Source: Caballeronia sp. GAFFF1
GTDB taxonomy: Bacteria; Pseudomonadota; Gammaproteobacteria; Burkholderiales; Burkholderiaceae
Length of the DNA stretch: 64,000 nucleotides
Assembly: GCF_023630705.1 (NCBI RefSeq)
Contig: NZ_JALQEM010000041.1
Location: forward strand, 310,001-374,000
Direction of reading: 5' to 3'
Part shown: piece after piece, positions 28,763-37,499 of the stretch
Numbering within the stretch: position 1 is the stretch's first letter
How the letters are laid out: each line of letters starts with the position of its first letter
Made by a program: the position numbers and the translations under genes
The notes under the pieces: model-generated
The model's input: the letters and a program-made list of their open reading frames with translations, nothing else
Told to the model about the DNA's origin: nothing
Databases searched by the model: none

Positions 28763-29110
28763 ATGACCCATGAAAAGACGTCGGCCTATGGCGCATTATT
28801 CGTAGCAATACTGCTCGAAATCGGCGCAACGACTTGCCTGCAGAGGTCCGAACAGTTCACGAAGCTCGCCCCGACGTTCGCAATGGCTTGCCTTTACCTA
28901 GGCGCGTTTTATTTTCTCTCTATCGTGCTGAAGACTATTCCCGTTGGACTGGCTTACGCCATCTGGAGCGGGCTGGGCATCGTGCTCATTTCGGGCATCA
29001 GCATCTTCGTGTTCCATCACAAGCTGGATGCGGCCGCCTTTCTCGGTCTTGCGCTGATCGTAGTGGGCGTCGTCGTCATCAATGTCTTTTCAAAAGCGAG
29101 CGTGCATTGA
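28763..29110 (+). CDS. Small multidrug resistance (SMR) family transporter
   Basis: A 115-residue four-helix inner-membrane protein of the EmrE/SugE family. The conserved first-helix Glu is in AILLEIGATTCLQRSEQFTKL. The GLAYAIWSGLGIVLIS segment in helix 3 is the SMR hallmark and the fourth helix is VVGVVVINVFSKAS. Helix-1 spacing is closer to EmrE-type drug/quaternary-ammonium exporters than to SugE. Placement after the bet operon suggests export of quaternary amines; E. coli EmrE is reported to move betaine and choline. The role here is inferred. Confidence 0.85.
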   Translation: MTHEKTSAYGALFVAILLEIGATTCLQRSEQFTKLAPTFAMACLYLGAFYFLSIVLKTIPVGLAYAIWSGLGIVLISGISIFVFHHKLDAAAFLGLALIVVGVVVINVFSKASVH

Positions 29111-29131
29111 GCGTTGGCTATCTGGACTAGC

Positions 29132-29731
29132 TCAAAGGTCACGCCGCTTCAGCCCCGGCAGCATGCGCGCCAATACCGCATCGCGCACGATCCAGTGATG
29201 GAACAGCGCCGCGGCCGCATGTGCCGCCGCGAGCACGATGATCGCCCAACCGATGAACTCGTGCGCTTCGCCGATGTTGTGATGCGACGCCTTGCTGAAC
29301 GGTGCGAACGGCGGCGGGATCAGGAGGCCGAAGAAGCTCATCGACTCGTCTCCCGACCATCTCAACACGAAGCCGAGCACGGCTTCCGACATGAGTAACG
29401 CATACAGCAGATAGTGCACGCCCTTGGCCGCGAGTTCCGCCCATCCGGACGTGGCGACCGGCGCCTGATGCCCGGGCGACACGCGCCACAGAATGCGCGC
29501 AATGATCACCGCCGCCAACGTGATGCCGAAGGACATGTGCGCCACGATCAGCAGATGCCGTGTCGGGCGGGGCGTGAATCCCCACACCTGAGACAGAATG
29601 AATTGAGCCAGCACGAGAACGGCGGTCAGCCAGTGCAGCGTGATGGACACGCGGTCGTACGAGGTTCTGTCGTCGCCGGCCGCGATTCGCGTCGCCGTCA
29701 TGGCGGGATTCGAAGGTTGCTTGCGTTGCAT
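29132..29731 (-). CDS. Cytochrome b561
   Basis: A 199-residue four-helix membrane cytochrome of the YceJ/CybB type, which passes electrons between quinol and periplasmic acceptors such as superoxide. Haem-ligand histidines are visible in SITLHWLTAVLV, LIVAHMSFGITL, GVHYLLYALLM and IGEAHEFIGWAI. The start is uncertain: ATG 29731 is used; ATG 29701 and longer forms are possible and none has a good Shine-Dalgarno. It is convergent with the SMR gene and divergent from the iron transporter. Confidence 0.85.
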   Translation of the reverse strand: MQRKQPSNPAMTATRIAAGDDRTSYDRVSITLHWLTAVLVLAQFILSQVWGFTPRPTRHLLIVAHMSFGITLAAVIIARILWRVSPGHQAPVATSGWAELAAKGVHYLLYALLMSEAVLGFVLRWSGDESMSFFGLLIPPPFAPFSKASHHNIGEAHEFIGWAIIVLAAAHAAAALFHHWIVRDAVLARMLPGLKRRDL

Positions 29732-30051
29732 GGTGCAATGTCCGGCAAAGTGCCGCTCGGGTTGTTCAACGTTTAGAAATAAGGCAAGACTAGCGGGTCC
29801 GCAGACGGCGATGCCCTCGGCATCGCAAGATAACAGAGAAGCCATGAAACTTTCGCGACTGCGCGAACAAGCCCCAAAGTCTGTTACGCCGCTGCTTAAG
29901 GCTCGCTTAACGGCGTGCCACGCATGCACGAGTGTGCGCATGCGCGAATGCAAACCATTGGCATTCTTGGTCACCGCGCGCTTGAGGGCTTTTCGCGCTC
30001 CCGTTTCGCGCTGGCGATACAGTTGTGATTCTGATCCGCAGGCCCACCGTC
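29732..30051. other. Divergent intergenic region, cytochrome b561 / VIT1
   Basis: About 320 bases without a supported gene; promoters of both flanking genes are expected here. No iron-box-like or other operator was recognised with confidence. Confidence 0.4.
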
Positions 30052-31176
30052 ATGGCATCAAAACAAGAATTGAAGCGGTATCGCGCGAATCTTGCCGATG
30101 AACTGCACAGCGCGGCCCTCTACGAGACGCTCGCGCGCGTCGAAGCGCGAGCCGACCGCAAGCGTATTTTCGCGGAACTCGCGGCATCCGAGAAGCAGCA
30201 CGCGCAAGTGTGGGCGGACAAGCTCCGAGCGAATCACGAACGCGCTCGCACAGGGCCGGCTCTGAAAACCGCCCTGATGAAGGGACTGGTTCATGTGTTC
30301 GGCGCGCGCTTCGTGCTTCCGACGCTTGCCGCATCCGAGTTCGCCGACCGGAACAAATACGCGGGCAATCCCGATACCGCAACGATGTCAGCCGACGAGC
30401 ACCGCCACGCAAACGTCGTGCAGTCGCTAGCCAATGAAGGCAAACGAGCCGCGACCAAAGGCGCTGAAATTGCCGATGCCGAGTCGTGGCACCGGGGCGT
30501 CTCATCGGGCAACGATCTGCGCGCAGCAGTGCTCGGCGCCAACGACGGTCTCGTGTCCAACTTCTGCCTCATCATGGGCGTGGCCGGCGCGAGCGCACCC
30601 AATCGAGCCATTCTGTTGACTGCGCTCGCGGGCATCATAGCGGGCGCGTGTTCGATGGCGCTCGGCGAGTGGCTGTCGGTCACGAACGCGCGTGAACTCG
30701 CCCGGACACAGATTCAACGCGAAGCGGACGAACTCGAACACACGCCGGAAGCCGAAGAGCACGAGCTGCGCATGATCTATCGGGCAAAGGGCCTGGATGG
30801 CGACGAAGCAAGCCGCGTCGCGTCACAGATCATGCGCGACAAAGACAAGGCGCTCGATGCGCTCACGCGCGAAGAGCTCGGCCTCGACCCGGCCGAACTC
30901 GGCGGCAACCCGTGGTCCGCGGCCGCCGTATCGTTCTGCCTGTTCTCGGCGGGAGCCGTGTTTCCCGCGATGCCGTTCCTGTGGTCCACGGGACGCCCCG
31001 CGATCGTTCAATGCATCGCACTGAGCATACTGGCGCTCGCGGCCATCGGCATGTTCACGTCTCTCTTCAATGGCCGCGGCACGATCTTCTCCGCCGCGCG
31101 TCAGATTCTGATCGGACTTGCCGCCGCTGCATTCACGTTCGGCGTCGGACATCTGCTCGGCGTCTCGGTATCCTGA
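30052..31176 (+). CDS. Ferritin-like/VIT1 fusion iron exporter (MbfA-type)
   Basis: A 374-residue fusion. The N-terminal rubrerythrin/ferritin-like four-helix domain (about 1-140) carries Glu/His metal-site residues in LADELHSAALYETLA, ASEKQHAQVWADKL and DEHRHANVV. The C-terminal VIT1/CCC1 membrane domain (about 155-374) starts RAAVLGANDGLVSNFCLIMGVAG and includes GACSMALGEWLSV and a cytosolic acidic helical segment. Homologues such as MbfA export iron and protect against peroxide. The start at ATG 30052 is used; an upstream in-frame codon is possible. Confidence 0.88.
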   Translation: MASKQELKRYRANLADELHSAALYETLARVEARADRKRIFAELAASEKQHAQVWADKLRANHERARTGPALKTALMKGLVHVFGARFVLPTLAASEFADRNKYAGNPDTATMSADEHRHANVVQSLANEGKRAATKGAEIADAESWHRGVSSGNDLRAAVLGANDGLVSNFCLIMGVAGASAPNRAILLTALAGIIAGACSMALGEWLSVTNARELARTQIQREADELEHTPEAEEHELRMIYRAKGLDGDEASRVASQIMRDKDKALDALTREELGLDPAELGGNPWSAAAVSFCLFSAGAVFPAMPFLWSTGRPAIVQCIALSILALAAIGMFTSLFNGRGTIFSAARQILIGLAAAAFTFGVGHLLGVSVS

Positions 31177-31201
31177 ACACGTCCGGTCTTGCAAGGCCGC
31201 T

Positions 31202-31858
31202 TCACTGCGCTCTAAGCAACGCGGACACGTGCACCGAACGCGTCTCTTCCGCGATATCGAGCGCCGTCTTGCCGCGATCATCACGCAGATCGCGATTCGC
31301 GCCGCGCGCGAGCAGCATCGATGCGGTCTGCGCCTGATCGTAACCCGCTGCCCACATGAGCGCGGTCAGATGGTTGTGATACGCGGCGTTGATATCGACA
31401 CCCGCATCGAGCAGACGTTGCACGATCGCCGTCTGTCCGCGCCCCGCAGCGTATTCCATTGCGGTCTTGCCGACGCGATCGGTCGCTGCCGTATCGGCCT
31501 GATGCGCGATGAGCAGCGCCGCGATTTCATCGTTGCCCTCGAACGCGACGGCCATCATCGGCGTAATGCCTTGCACGTCGGCCTGATTCACGTTCGCGCC
31601 GCGCTCGATCAGCATGCGCGCAAGCGGCGTCATGCCTCGCTTGCACGCGCTGATAAGCGGCGTGTCGCCGATGCGGTTGCGTGAATTGACATTCGCGCCC
31701 TGATCGAGCACCTGGGCGACGGCCTGCGCATCGCCATTGCGCGTTGCAATGAGCAGCCGTTCGTTGAGCGCGTATGTGTCGGTGTCAGCGTCAGCTTGCG
31801 GCATGACCGCGAGCGCCGCGCAGGTCAGAAGAAAGGTGCCTGTGAATCGCAGCTTCAT
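31202..31858 (-). CDS. Exported ankyrin-repeat protein
   Basis: A 218-residue periplasmic protein with a signal peptide (cleavage near ADA|DTDT) and five to six ankyrin repeats (about 30-215), such as NSRNRIGDTPLISACKRG and NQADVQGITPMMAVAFEG. The start overlaps the stop of the upstream cytochrome c gene (ATGA), so translation is coupled. Ankyrin proteins next to PQQ dehydrogenases or catalases often act as assembly or protective partners, but no specific role can be shown here. Confidence 0.85.
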   Translation of the reverse strand: MKLRFTGTFLLTCAALAVMPQADADTDTYALNERLLIATRNGDAQAVAQVLDQGANVNSRNRIGDTPLISACKRGMTPLARMLIERGANVNQADVQGITPMMAVAFEGNDEIAALLIAHQADTAATDRVGKTAMEYAAGRGQTAIVQRLLDAGVDINAAYHNHLTALMWAAGYDQAQTASMLLARGANRDLRDDRGKTALDIAEETRSVHVSALLRAQ

Positions 31859-32448
31859 TGCAGATTGGCGATGTAGTTCGCGAGATTCTCGATATCCGCG
31901 TCGGTCAGGTTCTTGGTCACGCTCGTCATGTTGCCCGCATCGTTCGTACGCTTCTTCTCGCGGAAGTCCTGCAACTGCTTCACGATATACGCATACTGCT
32001 GACCGGCCACGCGCGGTATCTCGTTCTGCCCTTTGAAGCCGCCGAGATGACACATGGTGCAGAGCACTTCGTCGGACTTCTTCTTGCCGGCTTCCAATTT
32101 CACCGAATCCGCCTTGAAGTCGGTCGACGCGAGCGTCTGCGCGGCGAAGTAGTCGGCGAGATCGTGCATGTCTTCCGTTGAAAGATTCGCCGCCATCGGC
32201 GACATGCGCGGGTCGCTGCGGCGGCCCGCCTTGAAGTCACGCAGTTGCAGAAATATATAGCGCGACGACTGCCCCGCGAGCGACGGATAGTCGCCGCTCG
32301 TCGAATTGCCGTTCTGGCCATGACATGCCGCGCACACGGCGGCTTTCGTGGCGCCTGCCTGCGCATCGGCCTGCGCGAGACAGGGCAGCGAAAGCGCCAC
32401 GCACGCGACGATCGCGGCCGTCTTGCGTATCCGCGGAAGCATCATCAT
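31855..32448 (-). CDS. Diheme c4-type cytochrome c
   Basis: A 197-residue periplasmic cytochrome with a signal peptide (to about residue 26, LAQA|DAQAG). Two haem c sites, CAACH and CTMCH, each sit in a class I domain with a distal Met candidate (RMSPMAANL; NMTSVTKNL). It lies 11 bases after the PQQ dehydrogenase and is probably its electron acceptor. The start is one of three consecutive ATG codons (32448, 32445, 32442). It overlaps the ankyrin gene by four bases. Confidence 0.92.
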   Translation of the reverse strand: MMMLPRIRKTAAIVACVALSLPCLAQADAQAGATKAAVCAACHGQNGNSTSGDYPSLAGQSSRYIFLQLRDFKAGRRSDPRMSPMAANLSTEDMHDLADYFAAQTLASTDFKADSVKLEAGKKKSDEVLCTMCHLGGFKGQNEIPRVAGQQYAYIVKQLQDFREKKRTNDAGNMTSVTKNLTDADIENLANYIANLQ

Positions 32449-32459
32449 CTGCAACACGC

Positions 32460-34199
32460 TCAAGGCAACGCAAACACGAGCAGACTGTTGCCGCGCTTGA
32501 AGTCGAGTTGCGTATTGCCGCCCGCCGCGACCGCGATGTATTGCTTGCCGTTCACCATGTACGACACCGCCGGCGCGTTGACGCCCGCGCCGCACTGGAA
32601 CTCCCACAGCTTGCGGCCGGTCGAGGCGTCGAAGGCGCGGAAAAGACCATTGCCCTCGCCGTTGAACACGAGCCCGCCCGCGGTCGCGAGCACGCCGCCG
32701 ATCAATGGCTGGTCCGTCTTGTATCCCCACGCGATCTTGCCCGTATCGACATTCACCGCGACGAGCCTGCCCCATTGCTGCTCGCCCGGAATGGTCTTGA
32801 ACGCGCCGCCGAGCCACAGCTTGCCGCCCGGATACGCTGCGTCTTCGACCTGATACGTCATCGGCTGATGCAGGTTCGCCGCATAAGCCATGCGCGTCTG
32901 CGGATTGAACGCCATGGGCGACCATTCGACGCCACCGTTCGCGCCGGGCAACATGCGCGCGCCGCTCGGCGTCGGCAGCGTCCATACGCCCTCTTGCGGG
33001 ATCATCGCTTCGGAAATGCGGATGATGTGTCCGTCGCGGCGATCATGCACGTACACGAAGCCCGTCTTGCCGCCATGAATGATGGCGGGGACCATCTGCC
33101 CGTTCTTGTCCTTCACGTCGACGAGAATGGGGGGACTGACCGCATCCAGATCCCATACGTCATGCGCAATGTACTGGTAGTGCCACTTGTACTTGCCCGT
33201 ATCGAGATCGATGGCGACGAGCGAATCGGTATAGAGATTGTCGCCGGGACGAATCGCGCCATAGAGGTCCGGCGAGGGATTGCCCACGACGAAATACACG
33301 GTGCGCGTCGCGCGGTCCACTGCGGGCGCCATCCACACGCCGCCGCCGAGCGTCTTTTCGAAATCCCGGCCCTTGTCCGCGAGCGTCTTCTTCTCCGCTT
33401 CGATATCGCGCTTCATGTTGCGGCCAACGGCGTCGTTCTCGGCCCAGACACCTTCGCTGCCGGAATCGGGAATCGTGTAGAACGTCCAGAGCAATTGACC
33501 GGAATTCGCGTCGAACGCTTTCACGAAGCCGCGTATGCCGTACTCGCCGCCGTTCGTGCCGATGAGCACCTTGCCGTCCACGACGACGGGCGCCATCGTT
33601 TCCGAGTAGCCGTCCTCCGGGTCCGCGATCTGCGACGACCAGACGAGATTGCCCGTCTTCGCGTCGAGCGCGACGAGCTTGGCGTCGAGCGTGCCCATGT
33701 ACAGCCGGTCGCCGGATATCGCGACGCCGCGGTTATTCGGCCCGCAGCAGAAGGTCGTCACCGGCCCCATCTTGTGCTTGTAATGCCAGAACTCTTTGCC
33801 GGTGACGGCGTCGATGGCATACACGTGGTTATACGAGGTCGTCAGGAACATGACGCCGTTGAACACGATCGGCGCAGTCTCCATCGACTCCATGACGGCA
33901 GTCTGGAAGATGAAAGCGGGCCGCAGTTTCGCCACATTGGAGCGATTGACCTGGCTGGCCGGCGCATACCGCGTTTCGGAATACGATCCGTTGGAATGCA
34001 GCCACGAAGCGCTGTCGTTCGCGGCTGCATCGAGCTGCGCTTGCGATATGGGCCGCAAGGTAGCGGGAACGGGCGCGGATTCCGTCGTGTTGGTGTTCTG
34101 GATCTCGTCGGCCGCGCGGGCCGGAAGCGCTGTCGATGTTCCCCAAGCGCCGATACAGACTGCTATCGAACCAAGCAAAACGCGGGAATAGCCTGTCAT
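32460..34199 (-). CDS. PQQ-dependent alcohol dehydrogenase with lanthanide-type active site
   Basis: A 579-residue periplasmic quinoprotein (signal peptide to about residue 30) of the methanol/ethanol dehydrogenase family, an eight-bladed propeller. The vicinal disulfide that covers PQQ is Cys151-Cys152 (TTFCCGPNN). Metal ligands are Glu219 (NGGEYGIRG) and Asn307 (VGNPSPD); the catalytic Asp350 lies in HDVWDLDAV. Asp352, two residues on, is the extra aspartate that marks lanthanide-dependent enzymes (XoxF, PedH); calcium enzymes have Ala or Ser there. It is followed by its cytochrome c. No cytochrome domain is fused. Substrate unknown. Confidence 0.92.
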   Translation of the reverse strand: MTGYSRVLLGSIAVCIGAWGTSTALPARAADEIQNTNTTESAPVPATLRPISQAQLDAAANDSASWLHSNGSYSETRYAPASQVNRSNVAKLRPAFIFQTAVMESMETAPIVFNGVMFLTTSYNHVYAIDAVTGKEFWHYKHKMGPVTTFCCGPNNRGVAISGDRLYMGTLDAKLVALDAKTGNLVWSSQIADPEDGYSETMAPVVVDGKVLIGTNGGEYGIRGFVKAFDANSGQLLWTFYTIPDSGSEGVWAENDAVGRNMKRDIEAEKKTLADKGRDFEKTLGGGVWMAPAVDRATRTVYFVVGNPSPDLYGAIRPGDNLYTDSLVAIDLDTGKYKWHYQYIAHDVWDLDAVSPPILVDVKDKNGQMVPAIIHGGKTGFVYVHDRRDGHIIRISEAMIPQEGVWTLPTPSGARMLPGANGGVEWSPMAFNPQTRMAYAANLHQPMTYQVEDAAYPGGKLWLGGAFKTIPGEQQWGRLVAVNVDTGKIAWGYKTDQPLIGGVLATAGGLVFNGEGNGLFRAFDASTGRKLWEFQCGAGVNAPAVSYMVNGKQYIAVAAGGNTQLDFKRGNSLLVFALP

Positions 34200-34384
34200 G
34201 ACGTCTCCCTATTCGTTTTCGTTCTTCGCGTGTGGGTCGGGTGTGTCGGCTGCGTCGGCTGTGAGCGGCCTCATGAATCGCCCGGAACCCGGAGAAAGCA
34301 TAGGCAATTTAACGAGCCACTTCCAGAACGCGATGATGCGCAAAGCGCGGTGGCGCTCTTTGGGGAGATCGCTCTACAGACTGG

Positions 34385-34684
34385 CTATTCGGTTCCCGAT
34401 TTGACCTTTCCGCCACCTGTGCCTTGACTCGTGCCAGGCGTCACCGGCTGCATGCCGCCTGCCGAGCCTTGCGCGGCCGGTCGTGCGTTGCCTGATGAAG
34501 TGTCGGTGGTGCCGCCGGGCGTGGCGGGCTGCATGCCGCCAGCTGATCCCTGCCCGCTGACGCGACCGCTCCCCTTGCCCGTATCGACCGAAGACGCTGC
34601 ATCGCCGGTTCCTGCCGCGTAGACAGACCCGAAGAGGGCCAGCGCGAGCGTGCATAGACACGCTTTCAACACGAGCGGTTTCAT
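34385..34684 (-). CDS. Small exported Gly/Ser/Pro-rich repeat protein
   Basis: A 99-residue protein: signal peptide (about 1-23, ending SVYA|AGTG) and a low-complexity mature part containing two copies of a GSAGGMQPxTPG unit (GQGSAGGMQPATPGGT and AQGSAGGMQPVTPGTS). No cysteine or catalytic residue is in the mature part. Likely periplasmic or surface-associated and disordered; related small repeat proteins are common in Burkholderia without known function. It is upstream of the PQQ gene on the same strand, with a 185-base gap. Confidence 0.6.
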   Translation of the reverse strand: MKPLVLKACLCTLALALFGSVYAAGTGDAASSVDTGKGSGRVSGQGSAGGMQPATPGGTTDTSSGNARPAAQGSAGGMQPVTPGTSQGTGGGKVKSGTE

Positions 34685-34958
34685 TGCAGTCTCCCAAGGT
34701 GAGTCGGGGCACCCTTCTACTTGCCGATGCGGTTCGCAATGGTCGCGGCGTTGCCGTCGGCCGGGTCAAGTATGCATCATTGGCGGCGGGGCGAGCATGG
34801 TGTTTCCCCGACTCGTGGCACGGCGCCCGGCGTGCGGGACGTGTCTGATGAAAGAGAGTCGTGGCTCGTCGTTCTCGCTGATCGTTGCTCGCATGCGCCA
34901 GCGCGTCGCGTCGCGTCGCGTCGTACACTGATCGAACACCGTACACCGCGAGGACATC

Positions 34959-35069
34959 ATGAGCAAAGCACAGGATGCAAAGAAGGCGCAGAAGAAAGCC
35001 GCCACCAAGACGCCGAAAGAAAAGAAGCAAGCGAAAAAGCTCAAGAAGGACGCAGCAAAGCGGCAGTGA
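34959..35069 (+). CDS. Very small lysine/alanine-rich basic protein (36 aa)
   Basis: A 36-residue reading frame begins at ATG 34959 after GCGAGGACATC and ends at TGA 35067-35069. The protein (MSKAQDAKKAQKKAATKTP...KRQ) has 15 Lys/Arg and resembles histone-H1-like or nucleic-acid-binding basic tails. Good ribosome-binding spacing and strongly biased composition support it being real, but no homologue could be checked. Function unknown. Confidence 0.5.
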   Translation: MSKAQDAKKAQKKAATKTPKEKKQAKKLKKDAAKRQ

Positions 35070-35409
35070 TCATGGCGTTGCGCCATCACTAAGGTTTCGC
35101 CCGGGTGACGGCAGTGCGGAGCCGTTCTATCGAACGCTCGTGCTGGAAACCGCCGACCGTAAGCCTTTGGGATCTGACTGTCGAGACCTCTTTCTTGCTC
35201 AAATCAGGCTTCGTCGCCCGTCGCTATTCGTCAACCTCTGATCTGCACTGACCGCCGCCGGTTCAACGACATCGCGGCTGTCCATCGACGCGCGCGTCAG
35301 CCATGCCGACTTCTGCAATTTACGTTTTCATGCAGCCGCTGCCGTCAAAAGACTTTCATCGAACTGAGTCATCAACGTCCTTACTAGCTCAACGATACCG
35401 GGCTAAATA

Positions 35410-35424
35410 TGTCACGACGTGACA
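35410..35424. promoter_or_regulatory. Perfect 15-bp palindrome TGTCACGACGTGACA, candidate operator
   Basis: Seven bases each side of a central A are fully symmetric. Fourteen of its 15 bases recur at 42386 before the molybdoenzyme gene, and the core GTCAC-N3-GTGAC recurs at 51678 before the SDR gene. It lies 263 bases upstream of the TPP enzyme start. Confidence 0.6.
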
Positions 35425-35426
35425 AA

Positions 35427-35444
35427 TTTTCAAAGCTTTGAAAA
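35427..35444. promoter_or_regulatory. Perfect 18-bp palindrome TTTTCAAAGCTTTGAAAA
   Basis: Fully symmetric AT-rich palindrome two bases after the 15-bp operator-like palindrome. It could be a second dimer site or an A/T promoter element. No factor can be assigned. Confidence 0.45.
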
Positions 35445-35613
35445 AGCGCGCAGCGGCGCATTCGGACCGCCGCCGTCCTCGTCGTCAGCGCATTGCATTC
35501 GGCAGCCGCAGCCGCGGATTTGCGCTGGCTCTCGACAACACCGAAGCAAAACCGCCTTTCAAACGCCTCATGCGCCAACGGCACGTTCGTTGCGTCTAGC
35601 TAGATACCAACCC

Positions 35614-35628
35614 TGTCACCGCGTCATC
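35614..35628. promoter_or_regulatory. Degenerate copy of the GTCAC-N3-GTGAC operator
   Basis: TGTCACCGCGTCATC keeps the left half (TGTCAC) but has GTCAT instead of GTGAC on the right. It is 59 bases before the TPP enzyme start, close to where a promoter is expected. A weaker second site for the same factor is possible. Confidence 0.3.
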
Positions 35629-35686
35629 GCACCGGCGAATCTCGACGTAAGGTGACACCGATCGCATCCTTATCCCGGAGAATCAA

Positions 35687-37486
35687 ATGACGAGCCCGAC
35701 GGTGGGTGACTTCCTTGTCGACCGCCTCTACGCCTGGGGCGTGCGCCGCATTTACGGCTATCCCGGCGACGGCATCAACGGCGTATTCGGCGCGCTGAAC
35801 CGCGCCAACGGAAAGATCGAATTCATTCAGGCGCGCCACGAGGAAATGGCCGCCTTCATGGCCTCCGCGCACGCGAAGTTCACGGGCGAACTCGGCGTGT
35901 GCATCGCGACTTCCGGACCGGGCGCCTCGCACCTGCTCACCGGTCTCTACGATGCCCGCATGGACCACATGCCGGTGCTCGCCATTTGCGGGCAACAGGC
36001 GCGCGCTTCGCTCGGCGGTCACTATCAGCAAGAGCTCGATCTGTCCGCGATGTTCAAGGACGTCGCGGGCGCCTTCGTGCAGCAGGCGAGCGTGCCTTCG
36101 CAAATCCGACATCTGGTCGATCGCGCGATTCGCACGGCGCTCGGCGAACGCAGGGTGACGGCGCTCATACTGCCGAACGATCTGCAAGACCTCGACTACG
36201 AACCGCCCGGCCGCAAGCACGGCACCGTGCATTCGGGCGTCGGCTATCGCGCGCCGAAGACGGTGCCCTACGCCGACGATCTGCAACGCGCCGCCGACGT
36301 GCTCAACGCGGGCAAGAAAGTCGCGATCCTTGTCGGCGCAGGCGCGCTGCAAGCCACCGACGAAGTGATCGCCGCTGCTGAAAAGCTCGGCGCGGGCGTC
36401 GCCAAGGCGCTGCTCGGCAAGGCCGCGCTGCCCGACGATCTGCCCTTCGTGACCGGCTCCATCGGTCTGCTCGGCACGGAGCCGAGCTACAAGATGATGA
36501 CCGAATGCGACACGCTGCTCATGATCGGCTCGGGCTTTCCATACTCGGAGTTCCTGCCGAAGGAAGGCGCCGCCCGCGGCGTGCAGATCGACCTGAAGGC
36601 GGACATGCTCTCCATCCGCTACCCGATGGAAGTGAACCTCGTCGGCGATAGCGCCGAGACGCTGCGTGCGCTCTTGCCCATGCTGCAACAAAAGACGGAT
36701 CGCGCATGGCGCGAAGGCATTGAAGGCTGGATGGCCGATTGGTGGAAGAAGCTCGAAAAGCGCGCGCTGGAGCCGGCTACGACAGGCGTGAATCCGCAGC
36801 GCACGGTGTGGGAACTGTCGCCGCGCGTGCCGGCCAACGCCATCGTCACAAGTGATTCGGGGTCCTGTGCAAACTGGTATGCGCGTGATCTGAAGGTCAA
36901 GCGCGGCATGATGTGCTCGCTGTCCGGCGGCCTGGCTTCGATGGGCGCGGCGGTGCCGTATGCAATCGCGGCGAAGTTCGCGCATCCGGAGCGGCCCGTG
37001 ATCGCGCTCGTGGGCGACGGCGCCATGCAGATGAACAACATGGCCGAGCTCATCACAGTCGCGAAGTACTGGAAGCAATGGTCCGATCCGCGCTGGATCT
37101 GCATGGTGCTCAACAACGAAGACCTGAATCAGGTCACGTGGGAGCAGCGGGTGATGAACGGCGACCCGAAGTTCGAGGCGTCGCAGAACATTCCGTCCGT
37201 GCCGTATCACCGCTTCGCGGAGTTAATCGGCTTGCGCGGCTTCTATGTAGACGACGCGGAGCGCATGGCCGCTGTCTGGGACGACGCGTTGGCATCGGAC
37301 CGGCCTGTCGTGATCGAAGTGAAGGCGGACCCGAACATCGCGCCGCTGCCGCCGCACATCACGCTGCAACAGGCCAAGGCATTCGCGACGACGCTCTTCG
37401 AAGGCGATCCGAACGAACGCAACATCATCGTCGATACGGCGAAGCAGGTGTTGGGCGCGGTGCTGCCGGGGCACAAGGACGAGTAG
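35687..37486 (+). CDS. Thiamine-pyrophosphate enzyme, pyruvate oxidase/acetolactate synthase-like
   Basis: A 599-residue TPP enzyme with three domains. The N-terminal Pyr domain includes the catalytic Glu in IEFIQARHEEMAAFMA. The central domain (about 205-335) contains the degenerate nucleotide fold ILVGAGALQA. The C-terminal PP domain has the TPP motif VGDGAMQMNN...VLNNEDLN. Sequence style is that of PoxB/ALS-like stress enzymes. Whether it oxidises pyruvate or another 2-oxo acid is not decidable. The operator-like palindromes upstream and the enolase gene 13 bases downstream suggest an inducible operon. Confidence 0.87.
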   Translation: MTSPTVGDFLVDRLYAWGVRRIYGYPGDGINGVFGALNRANGKIEFIQARHEEMAAFMASAHAKFTGELGVCIATSGPGASHLLTGLYDARMDHMPVLAICGQQARASLGGHYQQELDLSAMFKDVAGAFVQQASVPSQIRHLVDRAIRTALGERRVTALILPNDLQDLDYEPPGRKHGTVHSGVGYRAPKTVPYADDLQRAADVLNAGKKVAILVGAGALQATDEVIAAAEKLGAGVAKALLGKAALPDDLPFVTGSIGLLGTEPSYKMMTECDTLLMIGSGFPYSEFLPKEGAARGVQIDLKADMLSIRYPMEVNLVGDSAETLRALLPMLQQKTDRAWREGIEGWMADWWKKLEKRALEPATTGVNPQRTVWELSPRVPANAIVTSDSGSCANWYARDLKVKRGMMCSLSGGLASMGAAVPYAIAAKFAHPERPVIALVGDGAMQMNNMAELITVAKYWKQWSDPRWICMVLNNEDLNQVTWEQRVMNGDPKFEASQNIPSVPYHRFAELIGLRGFYVDDAERMAAVWDDALASDRPVVIEVKADPNIAPLPPHITLQQAKAFATTLFEGDPNERNIIVDTAKQVLGAVLPGHKDE

Positions 37487-37499
37487 ACGGGGCCGCGCC

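Larger units (their letters stand above)
35070..35686. other. Long upstream region of the TPP enzyme with regulatory palindromes
   Basis: About 615 bases without a supported gene. It contains an AT-rich island around 35400-35445 with two perfect palindromes and a further half-conserved copy near 35614, all separately listed. It reads as a regulated promoter of the TPP enzyme at 35687. Confidence 0.5.

Noticed and set aside
35427-35444. 18-bp AT-rich palindrome considered as a recombination or attachment site
   Set aside because: There is no integrase, tRNA gene or direct repeat nearby, and it lies in a promoter region; regulatory function is more likely.
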